Shown in pieces: positions 1-12,413 of a stretch of 64,000 nt of DNA (its first letter is position 1; each line of letters begins with the position of its first letter). Source of the DNA: Tolypocladium sp. Sup5 PDA-1 (Eukaryota; Ascomycota; Sordariomycetes; Hypocreales; Ophiocordycipitaceae); contig JPHH03000005.1 of the NCBI GenBank assembly GCA_000750105.3, positions 1 through 64,000 of the forward strand, read 5' to 3'. The position numbers and the translations under genes are program-made. The notes under the pieces were generated by a model. It ran no database searches, was not told where the DNA came from, and saw only the letters and a list, made by a program, of their open reading frames with translations.

Positions 1-888
1 CTTCTCCCCCCCGCGATCCCATCTCACCAATCCCGGAAACCTCGCCCTGAGACGACCGCCAATGCGGCCCGGTAGTGCTCCCAACTCCCAGCAACGGCGT
101 CACGGATGTGGCAAGGGCTTCAGCTCTTCCCATCTCTGCCGCGGCGCCCAATCAACCCTTCTACATGTCCCCGCGACCTGTCACAACTTCACAAGGCTGC
201 CAATCCGCGCGAGCTTCTTTTTATAACTCTCCTCGTCCAAACCTCAGCTACTAGACTACACCGCTGCATCCCCCATGTCTTACGGCGGTTAGGCGAGATG
301 CCATGTTTCGTCCGGCCAGTCCACGCAAGGCCGGGAATAAGAATACACGAGTCTATCACATCTGGTCTAGACGTGGACCAAGATACAATGTTACAGCTTC
401 GAGGGAGCGCCTCGCTGATCCCTGGCTCATGAGCAAGCCCGCATCTCCTCTCTCTACACAAGATCCTGGCCATCATGTCGCGTATGCAATCTTCAGCTCG
501 ACCCTCTTCCGACGCCCCCCTCTCTAGCCGTGAAATGCTTCGAGTTCCCGTCCAGGGAGATGGCCGCCCGCTCGACAAGCAAAATGCACATGAAAACAAG
601 CCGTGGCGTCATAACTCTTCATCGGTCTGCTGCTGCCGTGCGCCTATGCTATGCGTGCCATCAAAGAGCTGCAGTCCTTTTCCCTTGCCCGTCTAGCTGT
701 TTTTCCCTTTGGACTGGCCCTTCGCCCTTGTACCGATCCCTTTGCGGCCGGAACCAACGATAAACAGAAATGGATCCTGGGCGCCTTGCTCAAACACTAG
801 TAACAGTGTCCCTCTCTTATGGGACTATGCGCGCCTTGGTCGCAGAGACATTATCAGGTCATTTCAAATCAAGTCCGTGTCGTTCAGC
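1..888. other. Non-coding stretch at the left edge, downstream of the USP gene
   Basis: No open frame here looks like a protein: the short frames are Arg/Ser/Pro-rich, overlap on both strands and show no family motif. It probably holds the 3' UTR and terminator region of the minus-strand ubiquitin protease and spacer DNA. I see no RNA gene or repeat. Confidence 0.5.
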
Positions 889-3800
889 TCACTCATACTC
901 CCCATGCGTGGGCACATCGCCCATATTCTGCATGGGAACACCCGCGATCGTCTCCATCTGGTCCGACGACGCGCACGATCCCTCCCAGTCTTCCTCGGAA
1001 GTTAGCCCACTGCCAAATGGGCTGCGTTGGGTGACAGTTAAGAACTCACCGGATGCATCGTCTTCCATCTCGTCCACCATAAGTCGCCGCAGCGGCTCCA
1101 TGATCTCTGTATCCAAGTTAGTATGCCTAACAACTCAACCTTGACCGGTTTGATTCCACGTACCGCTCTGGATCGCCGCAAACTCGACGTCTTCATCCCC
1201 GTGCAATTCCTGCGTAGTCTCGTAGGAAGGAGCACACCTGCCCACGACTCGCAGGATGCTCCAGGCAGCGTCGCGTTCAATCTTGACACGTCGCTTGACG
1301 TGTACCTCGCGCAGGTAGATCAAGCACTTGAGGCCCAGTTCTCGGACCACCTGGTCAAAGAAATCCGTATTCTCGGCGCCCGTGTCGTCGGCCGCAGGCT
1401 CCTGTATTGAAGAGTGCCGGAAGACTTCATGCTCGATCAGCTGCTCAGTCTCGTGCCTGGTGCCGGCGTCAGGGTACACCAGCATATACGGCGCCCAAGC
1501 CGGAATCGTCCGGACACTATTGTCGTGTCTGGATCGCGCAAGCTCTTCACTTGGACTCTTAGACTGTAGGGCCACCTTGATAAAGGTTATAAAGGCGGCT
1601 CCCTCGGTGTTCTGCAGGCTTCGGGCCTGAGCAATGATATGGCCGATGAGGGTGTTGCCGCGATCCGCCGAGTGCGTGCACTCGATGTACCGACAAGCTG
1701 CCCTAAGGAAGGAATCCATAGGTTGCGTTGAGACTTCGCCCTGGATGTTCCTGCGGAGGGCGTTGAGTACCCGAAGTTCCATGGGCCCTCCCGTCGCCAT
1801 CAGCCGACAAACAATGTCATCCGTGGCACTCCAGGTCTGGTCGATGAACACGAGCTTCTCAACGAAAAAGCTGGATATCTGGCCTTCTGGGTGATGGTGA
1901 ACCGCATGCACTTCCTCCGATGTCCACGGAAATGGCGCCTCGCGGCCCAGGCGTTCCGACGGGTGCTCGACGATGACGTCTGGGCCCAAAGTCGGTTCAA
2001 GCTGCGCCATCAGGTGATCTATGAGTGCCAGAATTGCCGAGTAAGATGGCGGCCGCGAGTTAACACGCCGGAGAACATTGTTCAGCATGCGCGCATAGTT
2101 TGGTGGCAGCTCCATCGCCGTGTCCGCCGCGACTATTCGCAGCGCCTTTACCAGGTAGTCTTCGGACAGAAGGATGCCAGCCTCACGGTCTCCGAGTTTG
2201 GCGAACGCCAAGATGGTGCCAAAGTATTCATCCCATGAGCGGAGGTGGAGTTGGAAGAATTGCCACAGGTGGTTGAGAAGCATAACCACCCCTTCCATCA
2301 CTGGATGCCCCGAGACGTCGTCTTCCAGGCCAGGCTCGTCATCCATGTCGTCTCGGTCACTGTCCGACTCGACGTGGGCGACACCGGACCTTCTGCCGGT
2401 GTAAAGTTGAGGCAGCTGGGCGGCAATCCTCTCCGCGGCGTGTACGAGCGCCTCTCCCGCGAATGCTCGGACGTGTGGCTCTGGGCTTCGTTGAAGGAGA
2501 GCTCGGTACGCTGTATGGCGTGTGTTGAAATAGTCATAGAATGCCAGGGCGCACTTGGCGCAGTTGACAATCGCAACGCTGATCATGTTTGAGAACGTAT
2601 CAAAGAATGGCGTGTCCTTTGTTCGTCCAACAATTTGGTCCAGATGCGAGATGATCATCTCCATTGCCAGATTCTGCAGATTGTGGCGTGAACACTGCAA
2701 GTCGGCGGTGTCCTCCGCTTTAGCGCCCGCGCCGGGGTTGTCCACCTCCCCTTCTTCGAGACACCTGGCTTGAGTGAAGCAGTTCTGCACGAATATCGCG
2801 TGGCTAGGATCGAAGAGACAGTGCCGTCTCAGGATGACGGTGTTCTCGCCGACTATGTGCTCCTTCAGCAGCGGGGGCATGCCAACGCGCAGCGGGGCGG
2901 AAAGCTGCTGCGCCAGCATGACTTGTTGTTCAGCCTCGAGTGACGATGCACGCTGGTAGAAGAGCATATAGGCGCTGTAGGTCTTGTCAAACATGACGCC
3001 GTTCGTCTCGTACAGCGGACGGTGATCTGGTCCTCCGAATGTCGAGCTAGCCATCAGGGATGGATCCCATGGAGTCACGACGTCGTCGTTAAACTCGACC
3101 CAGTTGCCTCGTCCTGCAGAAGCCGGACGCTCTCTGATGTAAGAGTAATAGTGACCAGACTCGGCGGTGCCGGAATGGACGAGAACGCCAACAAGCTCGA
3201 ATATGTCTTCGGCCGCATCAGTGCTTGGATCACTAAGGTATTCTATCGTGTATGGCCGCAGGTCAATTGTCGGCGGAAACGAGAAGTGGTCGTTGATCTT
3301 GCTTCGCTGAAGAGTCCGCAGATTGAAGTCGAAGCGCTTCAGGTGGAACATGACGTTGTCCGGAATATCTTTCAAACACGCCCTACATGTCGTCAGTAAG
3401 TCTAGAAAGGTGAAGGGCCGCACGCTCGGGTGCAACTTACCTCTTGACGGCATCAACATGACGATCGCATGTCGAGCACTTGTACTTGTTATCTAAAGGC
3501 AACTGTTAGCGAGCGTTGGCACACAGATCGATTGTTATACGTACCGCCCTCCATAATTTCACCATCAACATATGCTTGCAGGCTCTCTTCCAGAGTGCCT
3601 TTGCCTTTGATGTCGCATTGTATCGCCGAGAATGGCTCAAGTCGTTCGGAAATGTGTTCGCATTCCTTGGATTTCACTTGCTGGACAAGCTGTCCGCCGT
3701 AGAATGAACGAAGCTTTCGTTTGTCCTCCGGCCGGAGTAGCTGGCCTTCCCAGCGGTCGAAGAGCAAGCTGTAGAACTCGTCCACGTCCATCTGGCTGTG

Positions 3801-6800
3801 GATGTCGATGACGGTGTCCTCGTAGGTTTTTATGGAATTGACGAGACTCGTTGGGTCCACGAATCGGCGGTAACTCTCTTGCATGAAGCCAAAGACCTTT
3901 TGAGTATAGAACAGCAGTTGCTGGGAGTTGGTCGGGTCCCGATTTGGGACTCCCAAAATGAAGCGGCGAAATTCCGTGTTCATATACAGCTGCGTCAGAA
4001 GAGAGTTGAGATAGCAAGTGTTGGAGAGATTCCGCAGGCCGGCATAGCCACAAGGTGAGCGCATGGCCTTTGACCGATCGAACTGATACGGGAGGTCGTA
4101 GAGATAAGGATCGTCTTGTTGGCGTTCATGAGCAAGCAGGGACACACGTTGGTTCAGCCTTTGCATACCGTTATCGTCAGAATAGAAGGGCACGAGGCCG
4201 TTGAGCAGATGTAAAATCTGGTCAAACTGGCGACGATCTTGTCGAACCAGACGGAAAATGGCCTCGTACAACTTCGCTCGGGTTCCGCTGTTCAAGATGA
4301 TGCGAGGCACCGAGTCTGCGCCATCGTTGACCTTTCGCGGGAAGAGGTGCCGCCACAGCAACTTCCGTGCAGTGTCCCTGTTTCTGTTAGTGGTTGCGAA
4401 GCACGATTCGAAAGATATCCCACTTACTCTGGAATCGCCTCCGAAGCTGGCGCTGCAGGGTCGCTCTGCAGGCACAAGTGCAACACCGAGGCTAGGCCAC
4501 TGGCGACAGAATCGTAAGGCTCCAGTTGGTTGACGTCCTCGGTCGAAGTATGCTCAAGTAAGAGCTTGCTCGTCTGCCCCGCCACCTTGTCGAACTGGAC
4601 TTGTCCAGGAAGCTTCTTGGAGATCAGCAGAAGCGTCCTTAGCACCCTAAAGAGCTCTTCACACTGGTCCGACAGCCTCACAGCCTCTGGGAGGAGTTCT
4701 GAAGCAATCGGCCAGAGGTACAGTGCCAGGTCATTTGGTGCCGCGGTCTCCGCCCCGGAAGGCTCAGCGTCTTGAGCCTGCGAGTCTTTGCCCTCGACTT
4801 CCGTTGACTCCTCAACCAGCTCCACAACGGCTACTCTTACTGTCTTGCGGGAATCGAAAAGCAAGAGCTTCTGGATGAGGCCTCGGAAAGCAACGTCTTC
4901 CGTGATCTGCATCCAAAACTGGGCATCCAACTGGCCAACTCGCATAATGGCGCTAAATGTGCTGGCAATCAGCGGGAGGCCCCCGTCGTCTGGGTAGTCT
5001 AGAGCATTCGAAAGAATTTCCACAAGGCGTGCTGGGGCAGGAGCCTCGACGCGGCTGGCACAAGGGGACGGCTTCGAGCCGTAGACTCCTGTGTGCGTTG
5101 TCAGCATAGTATCGTTGCGACGGCGAAGGTATGTGGTACTACCTTGCACCAGCTTAACAAACGTCTGCATCAGGGAGCTTGCAACACGCATCTGCAGCCG
5201 TGCAATCGCTCCTCCTAGCACGTCCGGATCCGACAACGCCTGTACAACAAGGTGCAGCGACCTTCGCAGAGCCTCTTCATACGAAGTCTGCACGCTGGCC
5301 CTCTCAGAGCTGGGGGTCACTTCGCCAGCCAATGCAGCTCTCCAGACGCTCTCAATGTAATCTGTCAATGCGTGTATAGCATAAAGGGACTTGAATGGCT
5401 GTCCAGCCAGGAAGACTTCTTTGTAAGAGGTTGCGGCGGTGTCAAACAGTGACAGGACGTAGCCATCAGCGGGGAGCTTCACCACAAAATCGTAAATCTG
5501 CAACAGCGGTAAGCAAGCCAGACGATCGCGCTGTTGGGACAGGTCTCTTACCTCTTCCGCTATTTTGTCGTCCATGCTCAGGTACTCCCATAACTCTGGA
5601 AAATGAGCCAGGACCTCGATTTCCAATGGCAGCGAGCCAGGCTTTATCCGGACAGGAGAAGCCGAGTAATTCTCCTCTCGCTTCACCAACATGAAACCGT
5701 CATGGATGCCCACGTCCTGCAGGGGTCTGCAAACGTCTTGTTCCGCCGGGAGCAGTTGGCGGCCGCGATAGTACACTCGGAGGTTGTCAAACCCTGTCTC
5801 TCCCCGGAGGCTCGCTAGGAGCGAGGATACTGTGTTTAGCTTACCGATTGTCAAGGGCATTATGTCCGTTTGTTCGCCGCCGTCAAAAGACTGGTACTTG
5901 AGCTGCGCAGAGTCTCCTTCGACCTGCTGAGGTATCCGAGACATGAAGGACCTCAGGTCGGCCACGGCAAGATTTGGCTTGGACTGGTACTTTTCCAAGA
6001 AAAACCTTAGCAACTGGAGAGATCGTGTGAATATGCGCTCCTGTTCGTGGATCTCCTCGTCGGTCGCGACGATGACCATAGGCTCGTCGTCGCCACTGCT
6101 GGTTCCGTCGCTAGACCGCTTCAGCTTGCCCGCTGCGTCTTTCATCTGGCGTAGGCACCGGGCTACGAGAGCAAGATGCACTTGTCTCGTCCGATGGAGT
6201 GGATACTTCATGATGGTGCCGCTTTCCAAGTACACGTCGACAGCGAGCGTGGAAATGGCCTGTCCGACGAGGATGGAGTGTTCGGCCTCGAGTATAATTC
6301 TCCACAGCTGCTCGATGCCGCTTTTCGCAACTACTACCTCGTCATCAAAGACAAAGTCACTGTCGCTCTCGTTCACGAGAGAGTGGACCCGCTCCTTGAT
6401 GAACTCAAGCATACCTTCAGAGAAATATGCCGATGGGAGTTTCGGCAAGTATTTCGAGAAGCAAGTCTGGAGGAATGGATTTTGGGCCGTTGCTTTCCTT
6501 GCCGCGCTCAGTATAATGTGCCAGCCTGCTCGTCTGTCGTCCGGACAAGACGACTGCGGCCCGACAAGAATATCCCACAGTTTGGTACCGAGGTCGTTGT
6601 CGATTGCCTCTGGCTGAAACTGTATTAGGTTGGACACAAAGTCCCGTCTTGGTTGATTGGTAGTGCCAGAGAGGACTGGAAATACTCCAGCGGCCCGTCC
6701 AGCATCTCCTGCATGATCCAACTCCTCGACGATGAGCTTCGCCAGGTTGTGTTGCTCCGTGAGAACTTGCATCTGGCCAACAGTCGCATGCCGTATCGCC

Positions 6801-9267
6801 ATGGCGAGACACCATAGACTCCCGAGCGTAGTGGCCGACTTGGCGGCAATGTCGCCGATGCAGCTCAAGTACAGCTCACGGCGTCCGTCGGCATCCGGCC
6901 CATGACCAAGGAGATCTCTGAACTTTTGCATTGCGACGTGTTGCATCTCAGGGTCTGCAACTGGAGAGCCAGAGGCGCAAACAGACGACTCCCTCAGCAA
7001 GCGTAGGCAGAGGCCATACGGATGGAAGCTGAGTGTGGACTGGTCCGTCTGGGACCTCGTCATCATTTCGCTCAGAACATTGTCCAAGAGCAAGCGGGTC
7101 GATGGCGAAAACCGCTCCATGGGCAAGAGCTGGAACTTGTTGCAAAGACTCAGCAAGCCAGGGTAGTCAAACAAGTTGGTTATGTGCGCCATCATGCGCG
7201 TCAAGGCATCCGCCACGCGAGGGTCTTGGCTCGAGGTTATGCCTTGCCAGACCTGGTCTGTGTGCTCTGCTCGGTAGGTTCTAGTCACGACCAGAAAGCC
7301 AACGATGTTAGCGCTTTCGACGATGATCTCCGGGTGGCAGTTTGCGCCGAGGATGTAGTCGACTAGGCCTGTCTGGAGCAAGTAGCCGGCCAGGTGGTTG
7401 AGGAAATCGGCGCTGTACTCCTCTCCGCCGTCGGAGAGCCGCTTCCAGATAGCCACGAGGTGGGTACACAGGGTGGTGACAGCCATGACGCGGAGTTGCA
7501 TCTGGCTGGAGCGAATAAGCTTCTCCAAAATGTCGACTTTCCATTCCCAAGCAATCGCTTCGTATGTATACTTTGGTGCGAGAGCTGGGTAGTTGCTCTG
7601 ATGCTCCTTCAAAATGGCTACCGCCTGCGTGCGGTCGCTTTGCAGCGACAGTTTCAAGATCTCTGTCAGGGCCTGGATTTCCGAGGCAGCGCAATCGCTG
7701 TTTAGGCTGGTGACGTGCTCGTCGATTGTGGCCGTCAAAGAAGCTGACATCTTATCCCAAACTTTGTATCCCACCTCCAGGCGCCGCTTTGCTTGTGTCG
7801 CACCATCCTGGTTCATGCGGACAGTGCGTACTGAATCTCGCATGCAGTCTGCTAGTATCTGGCTTACTGGCGCAAGGCTGTCGGCTAACCTTGGGAACCG
7901 CGGAATGATGCTGGTCAAGGCGGACGCAAATTGGGACAAGCAGTCGATGTTTCCCCCAGGGCTTGACTGGAACTTGCCAACAAGATACGACTCCAGCTCC
8001 TGCTGGGTCCAGCCAACCCCGGTCACTCCGTCATTGGAGGCGTGAGGGGCAAATCCATAGGGTGCGATGACGCCGTGGACTTGCTGGAGATACACCGGTG
8101 CAAGCAGATCGGGAACCCGGCGGTCCGCAGAGGCCGAAGCAGACTGAACGTCCCGGATGGCGAGGTAGTCAAGGATGACGAAACGTGCTGTCAGGGTCGC
8201 AAAGCTAGTATAGATCGCCAGGACAGCATTGCCAAGCACAGGTAGCTTGACGAGTTCCGATCTAGGCATGGTCAGCAAGAAAGGTCTCAAACATGGGTGG
8301 GTTACAATACTCACTTGCGAGATGCCACGGCAAGCATGATATCTGGAAAGGCGGCCCAGAAACTCCTGTGCGCACGGCGCGACTCCAAGACTATGCTGGA
8401 GTCGGTTCGTTTAGCGAACTTGATATACTCATCAAGCCACTCCACGACCTGGCCGAGGATAGTCCCGTCGACGGGCGTGCCTGTTTTTCTTCTTGTCAGC
8501 ATGCCAAATTACAAATGGAAAACAGGCCCGCGGGACTCACTAGTCGAAAGATACTGGGTTAGCCGCTGTAGCGTATCGCATAGACTCTCCTCTGGCTCGG
8601 TATATGGAAACTGGAGAGTCGGGTCCATGAGCAGTAGGTGATCGCTGACGATATCCGCCTCGGGGCCTGTAGCTGAAAAGGCCATGTCGTCGTCACCTTC
8701 GCCATCGTCGTCCTCTGTCAGATTGACGAGCTCAACGGGAGGGCTCGTTGAAAGCGACGAGGACTTTGGGCTCCCAGAGTTGGTCTGGCGAGCTCTGTCC
8801 ATGACCGTTCCAGGGGCCTCCGGGCCCTCGTTGAGGCCGCTCACCTCACAAGGCAATGGTCCAGCACCAGAATGCGGCACAGGTGAGACGCGTGCAGCTG
8901 AAGGCGACGAACTGTCCCTCCGCTTGCGAAGGTTGATGGTGACCCTGCTCGACGGAGGCTCGGCAGGTGTGCCCTCCCGGCTGGGGCCTGGTTCTGGTGT
9001 CCGGGGCATGTCAGGGCCGTCGTCGACATTCATGGCGCTAGCAGACACGGGCTGATCGCCGTCAAGGGTGGTGGAGCTCGAGCCGTCATGTACCGGGTTC
9101 ACGGTGTCCAGAGAGGCTGCGGGTGAGCCAGGAACAGATGTGCGGCGCCGCTTGCGGGAGGATATTTCGGTGTCATCAAAGGGATTTGGTCGGGTAGGTG
9201 GATGTTCAGAAGAGGCGGCTTCTTTCAGCTGTTCTGGGGGTGTCAGAGACGTCGAGGCTGGATCCAT
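889..9267 (-). CDS. Giant ubiquitin-specific protease (USP, peptidase C19)
   Basis: A deubiquitinase of the large USP type (USP9X/USP24/USP34-like size) that cleaves ubiquitin from proteins. Exons on the minus strand: 9267-8541, 8480-8315, 8261-5552, 5497-5143, 5088-4428, 4377-3545, 3492-3441, 3382-1164, 1106-889. All junctions keep phase and give about 2646 aa. The N-terminus is disordered and carries a KRRR basic patch. A long helical-repeat-like region follows, and the USP fold lies in the last third. The Cys box reads GLRNLSNTCYLNS (nucleophile about Cys1661, codon 4016-4014). The His box reads ESGHYYSYIRE (about His1912, near 3153). A Cys-x2-Cys half zinc ribbon (KCSTCDRHVD) is restored only by the 52-nt exon 3492-3441. 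Two introns of exactly 54 nt (5498-5551 and 5089-5142) are stop-free and in frame, so they are easily annotated as coding. The start at 9267 is the first Met of the open frame. Family assignment is secure; the substrate is unknown. Confidence 0.92.
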
Positions 9268-11552
9268 CTGACTGGCGCAGAGGAAGCTTGGAGCACGATG
9301 CGTGGAGGTCCAAAGACGTCACAGCTTCGTGACAGCCGGCCGGGCGGCAGCTGCGCAAAATTAACATGTGGGGTTAATAAGCGACTCGGCTGCAAAGCGG
9401 CGATGGGGCCAGGAGACGGGGACCAGGCAGATCTAAGTTGCGATAGGAAAAGCTGGCGATGAGATGTGATTCAAGAAAAAAAGTTGAGTGATCCAGAGGT
9501 CAGGATAAGTGAGGTGAGTTTTGGAAGGCAGGGATTGGCTGGAGGACGCGGTGCTTGTGTGGGACCGCGACGGGACAGCGAGGGGTACCCTTTGGACCTG
9601 TCGTTGGCTGTGGTGGGGGAGGGGAAAGGCTGAGGCGTGAATGTGGTGATGGGGAGTCTCGGCAGGCCCATGACTGGTTTGTTTTGGCGCCGCGGGAGAA
9701 GGAAAAAAAAATGGGCACGTACTCTCTGCCTGTTCGCGATTTGCCCCAGCTATCAGATGAATGCAGCATGCATGTAGGTCGGCCGGGCGTTGGGATTAAA
9801 TGGAATTCTGTGGATATGCCTTGGTGGTGATGCGAGGCGGCGGCAGGGGGCGTGCCTACAGTGACGAGGCAGCGGGAGGGAGCACCAACTTGGGGTCTCC
9901 GCGGTGACGGAGGGGAGGTTGATGGACTGATTTCGTGCGAGCTGAGTGAGGTAAATGGTAAACAAGGTATTATGTATGACTGGCGGTGGCGGACGGGCCT
10001 GGCGCTGCACAAGTGGCAGAGTGGTGGTGGTTCGCTGCCTGGGAGCCTTATAGCATAGGTAGATACCTAAGGTAGGTAGGCTATGCAGGTGCCAGGCATG
10101 CGCTGCGCAGCCCGCAGGATCGCAAGCGAAAGCGACAATCCACGTACGCGTGGACTGCCAGCAGAACAGGCACCGTGGACCTCGAGGACCTTGGACAGCG
10201 CCTCCAGGGTGCGGCGCGGTGGAACACGTGGCGCAAGATTTAATTGTATCAAGATGCGGATGCTTTCTTTCCAGGTTCCCCAGCTGTCGGCAGAGGTCCA
10301 GGCGCCCTAGTGCCCTGGCCGGCTGGATATTAGGCGCATCAATCTGCGTGACAATAAACGTGCGGGCCCTAAGCATTTTAGAGGGGTGATGCGAAGGGGT
10401 GTCTCGGGAAGCGGGGCAGGGTGTGATTGCAGTGCAGCCAGCATTTACGAGTACATTTCGAGAACGACCACGAGGCCGCCAGCCTCGCTCGCCAAAAAGT
10501 ATTCGTGACGGACGGAAGAGCGCAGCCGACATGCGGGCTGGTAGCGAATCAACCACTCAAAATGCGGGTAATTGCTAGTAGCAAACTCTGCCAGTACTAC
10601 GGATAGGTCCCTCCTTGTTGCCTTTTCTCGGGCTGGGCGAACCAGAGCGAACTTTCGACGGAGCCGCCTTTCACAGATCTCAAGATGTCGTGAGATAAAT
10701 CCTTCGAGGAATTTCTAGGAATAATTTCTTAAAACCCCAACTGCACTCAAATGCAGACTGCCGTTTTTAAAACAGCGAAGCATTAAATTTCTCAGCGCAT
10801 TTATCAGACAACGTAAATTGCCCGATTCAGCTCCCTCTGGTCTCGCTACCCTATACTTCGTACCCTAGGCCCGCTTCAAGCATCTGAGGTGACGCGACAA
10901 AATGTCACGCGAAGCACAACCATGAAACCCTAAGCAGGAAGCACGAAAAAAAATCACTCAAAATCTGCCGTAAATATAGTATTTCATATGTTTAGCTCTA
11001 CAAGCGCGGACGTGGCGGAGGTGGACGTGGCGGAGGTGGAAGTGGCGGGTCGCAGTGAATCGTGTATCGAACATGGAGTACGAGGACAAACGTCCGTATG
11101 ATCGGCTCTGACCAGTGTACGAGGTATTGGGAACTCAAGGGCGCTTCAGAGCGCGCAGATGGCAGAGCCATCTGATTGCAGAGTTTCCACAAAAGCTACA
11201 CAAGCACTTAACCCACCGTCCCAGCTTTTCTAGAATTTTAGAGGCACCTCGCAGACGCGCGCCTCGTGGTTTCAGCAGTCCATCAAGCCATAAGGTCATA
11301 GCTACATAGGTCCAGGGACGCCAGGTTTGCAGGCTAGCTCCACAGCGGCTGGTGACCCACCTTTTCTTTTTGTTAGCGGAGTCCAGCAAGCAACCTCCAT
11401 CGTCAGTTTCCCTGGTCGTCATGATTGACATCTTTGCCACTGACAACTCGCCCGAATGCAGCTCGTACCAAGTATTTGAAATAACTTAGTACCTAAGTGT
11501 TGATCTCGCTGTCGGCCCTGCCCTGTTGCAGACACCCTATCCTACCCGCACC
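9268..11552. other. Divergent intergenic region between the USP gene and POP3
   Basis: About 2.3 kb separating two divergent genes, so it should hold both promoters. Minus-strand open frames of up to 267 aa (9753-10556) are Pro/Arg/His-rich and lack any recognisable domain. There are pyrimidine-rich tracts, an ACCTAAGGTA-type element near 10065, a TACTTCGTAC palindrome at 10854-10863 and a small minisatellite at 11011-11049. No gene is supported. Confidence 0.5.
11011..11049. repeat. 15-bp minisatellite (2.6 copies)
   Basis: The unit CGTGGCGGAGGTGGA occurs at 11011-11025 and 11026-11040, followed by a partial copy to 11049. It lies in non-coding DNA about 500 bp upstream of POP3. Confidence 0.8.
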
Positions 11553-12413
11553 ATGTCGACGCCAACGCAGCAAGCTGGACGAAAAAAGCTTGTCCACCAT
11601 CTGGACACGCCGTTCTCTACGGTTTCATGGTACAGTACAATAACGTCATCAAAGCCACGGCTTGCGGACTGGCTAATGAGAAAGGCAGGCCAGAGATCTC
11701 ACGCGACGACCAGGATACAATCTTGGAATTGTTGTGCAAGTGCGCTTACCCCTGGGCCACCCCTGGCCTTGTCTTTTGCGTCGAGACAAGATGCTAACTT
11801 GCGGCGGCTAAGCCTTTTGGACCCCATAGGTCAGCACCGCAGAGCTCACACCAAGCCCTCAAAGGGCAAGAGAGTTGCGCAGCGAAAGGCGAACGCGAAG
11901 GATGATGAACGTCCTCCCGCCAACGTCCCGGCGCCGCCCAAGCCGGAAATATGGGCCAAGGTGGATGTTGGCTTCAACTCGATAACCAAGAATCTCGAGG
12001 AGCTCCCTCATGCTGTCCTAAAATCCAACGCCGAGCCTACCGATGTCCCCAGCCAACCGTATTCCATGGTCTTTGTGGCACGAGGAAATCAGTCGTCGGC
12101 ATTCAACTGCCACTTCCCCAAAATGATCTGCGCCGCCTCCAAAAACGCCCAACAAGACCAAAAGACTCGTCTCGTTGGGTTCTCGAAGCCGTGTTCTGAC
12201 AGGCTCAGCTCCAGCTTGGGCATCGCGCGAGTGTCATCAGTCGCCGTGGAGCGAGATGCTCCCGGAGCAGAAGCGCTGTGGGCATTCGTCCAAAAGGCGG
12301 TGCCGCCGGTGGACAGATCCTGGCTCGATGGTATCGGAGACACCAAGTATCGGGCGACCAATATTGCCTCTGCGGAAACGACTGTGGGCAACAAAAAGGC
12401 ACGGACAACATGA
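11553..12413 (+). CDS. POP3: RNase P / RNase MRP subunit Pop3-like protein
   Basis: Predicted protein subunit of nuclear RNase P and RNase MRP (tRNA 5' maturation and pre-rRNA processing), counterpart of yeast Pop3 and human Rpp38. Exons 11553-11629, 11689-11739 and 11813-12413 join in phase to 242 aa. Introns begin GTACAG and GTGCGC, with CTAAT and CTAAC branch sites. An upstream TTG frame at 11526 is not a good start; the ATG at 11553 follows CCGCACC. The conserved N-terminal block reads LDTPFSTVSW, then PEISRDDQDTI and the motif HRRAHTKPSKGKR, typical of fungal Pop3. The C-terminal half is the L7Ae-like part, with PYSMVFVARGN and RVSSVAVE. The C-terminus is Lys/Arg-rich. Its neighbours NOC3 and RPF1 are also rRNA-biogenesis genes. 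Identification rests on remembered family motifs. Confidence 0.78.
   Translation: MSTPTQQAGRKKLVHHLDTPFSTVSWYSTITSSKPRLADWLMRKAGQRSHATTRIQSWNCCASALTPGPPLALSFASRQDANLRRLSLLDPIGQHRRAHTKPSKGKRVAQRKANAKDDERPPANVPAPPKPEIWAKVDVGFNSITKNLEELPHAVLKSNAEPTDVPSQPYSMVFVARGNQSSAFNCHFPKMICAASKNAQQDQKTRLVGFSKPCSDRLSSSLGIARVSSVAVERDAPGAEALWAFVQKAVPPVDRSWLDGIGDTKYRATNIASAETTVGNKKARTT

Noticed and set aside
889..1060. Possible extra intron near the 3' end of the USP gene (GTGAGT at about 1048)
   Set aside because: The only nearby acceptor-like sites give a wrong phase or an intron shorter than 30 nt.
9753..10556. 267-aa minus-strand frame upstream of the USP gene
   Set aside because: Pro/Thr/His-rich and without family features; it lies in the promoter region of a divergent gene pair.
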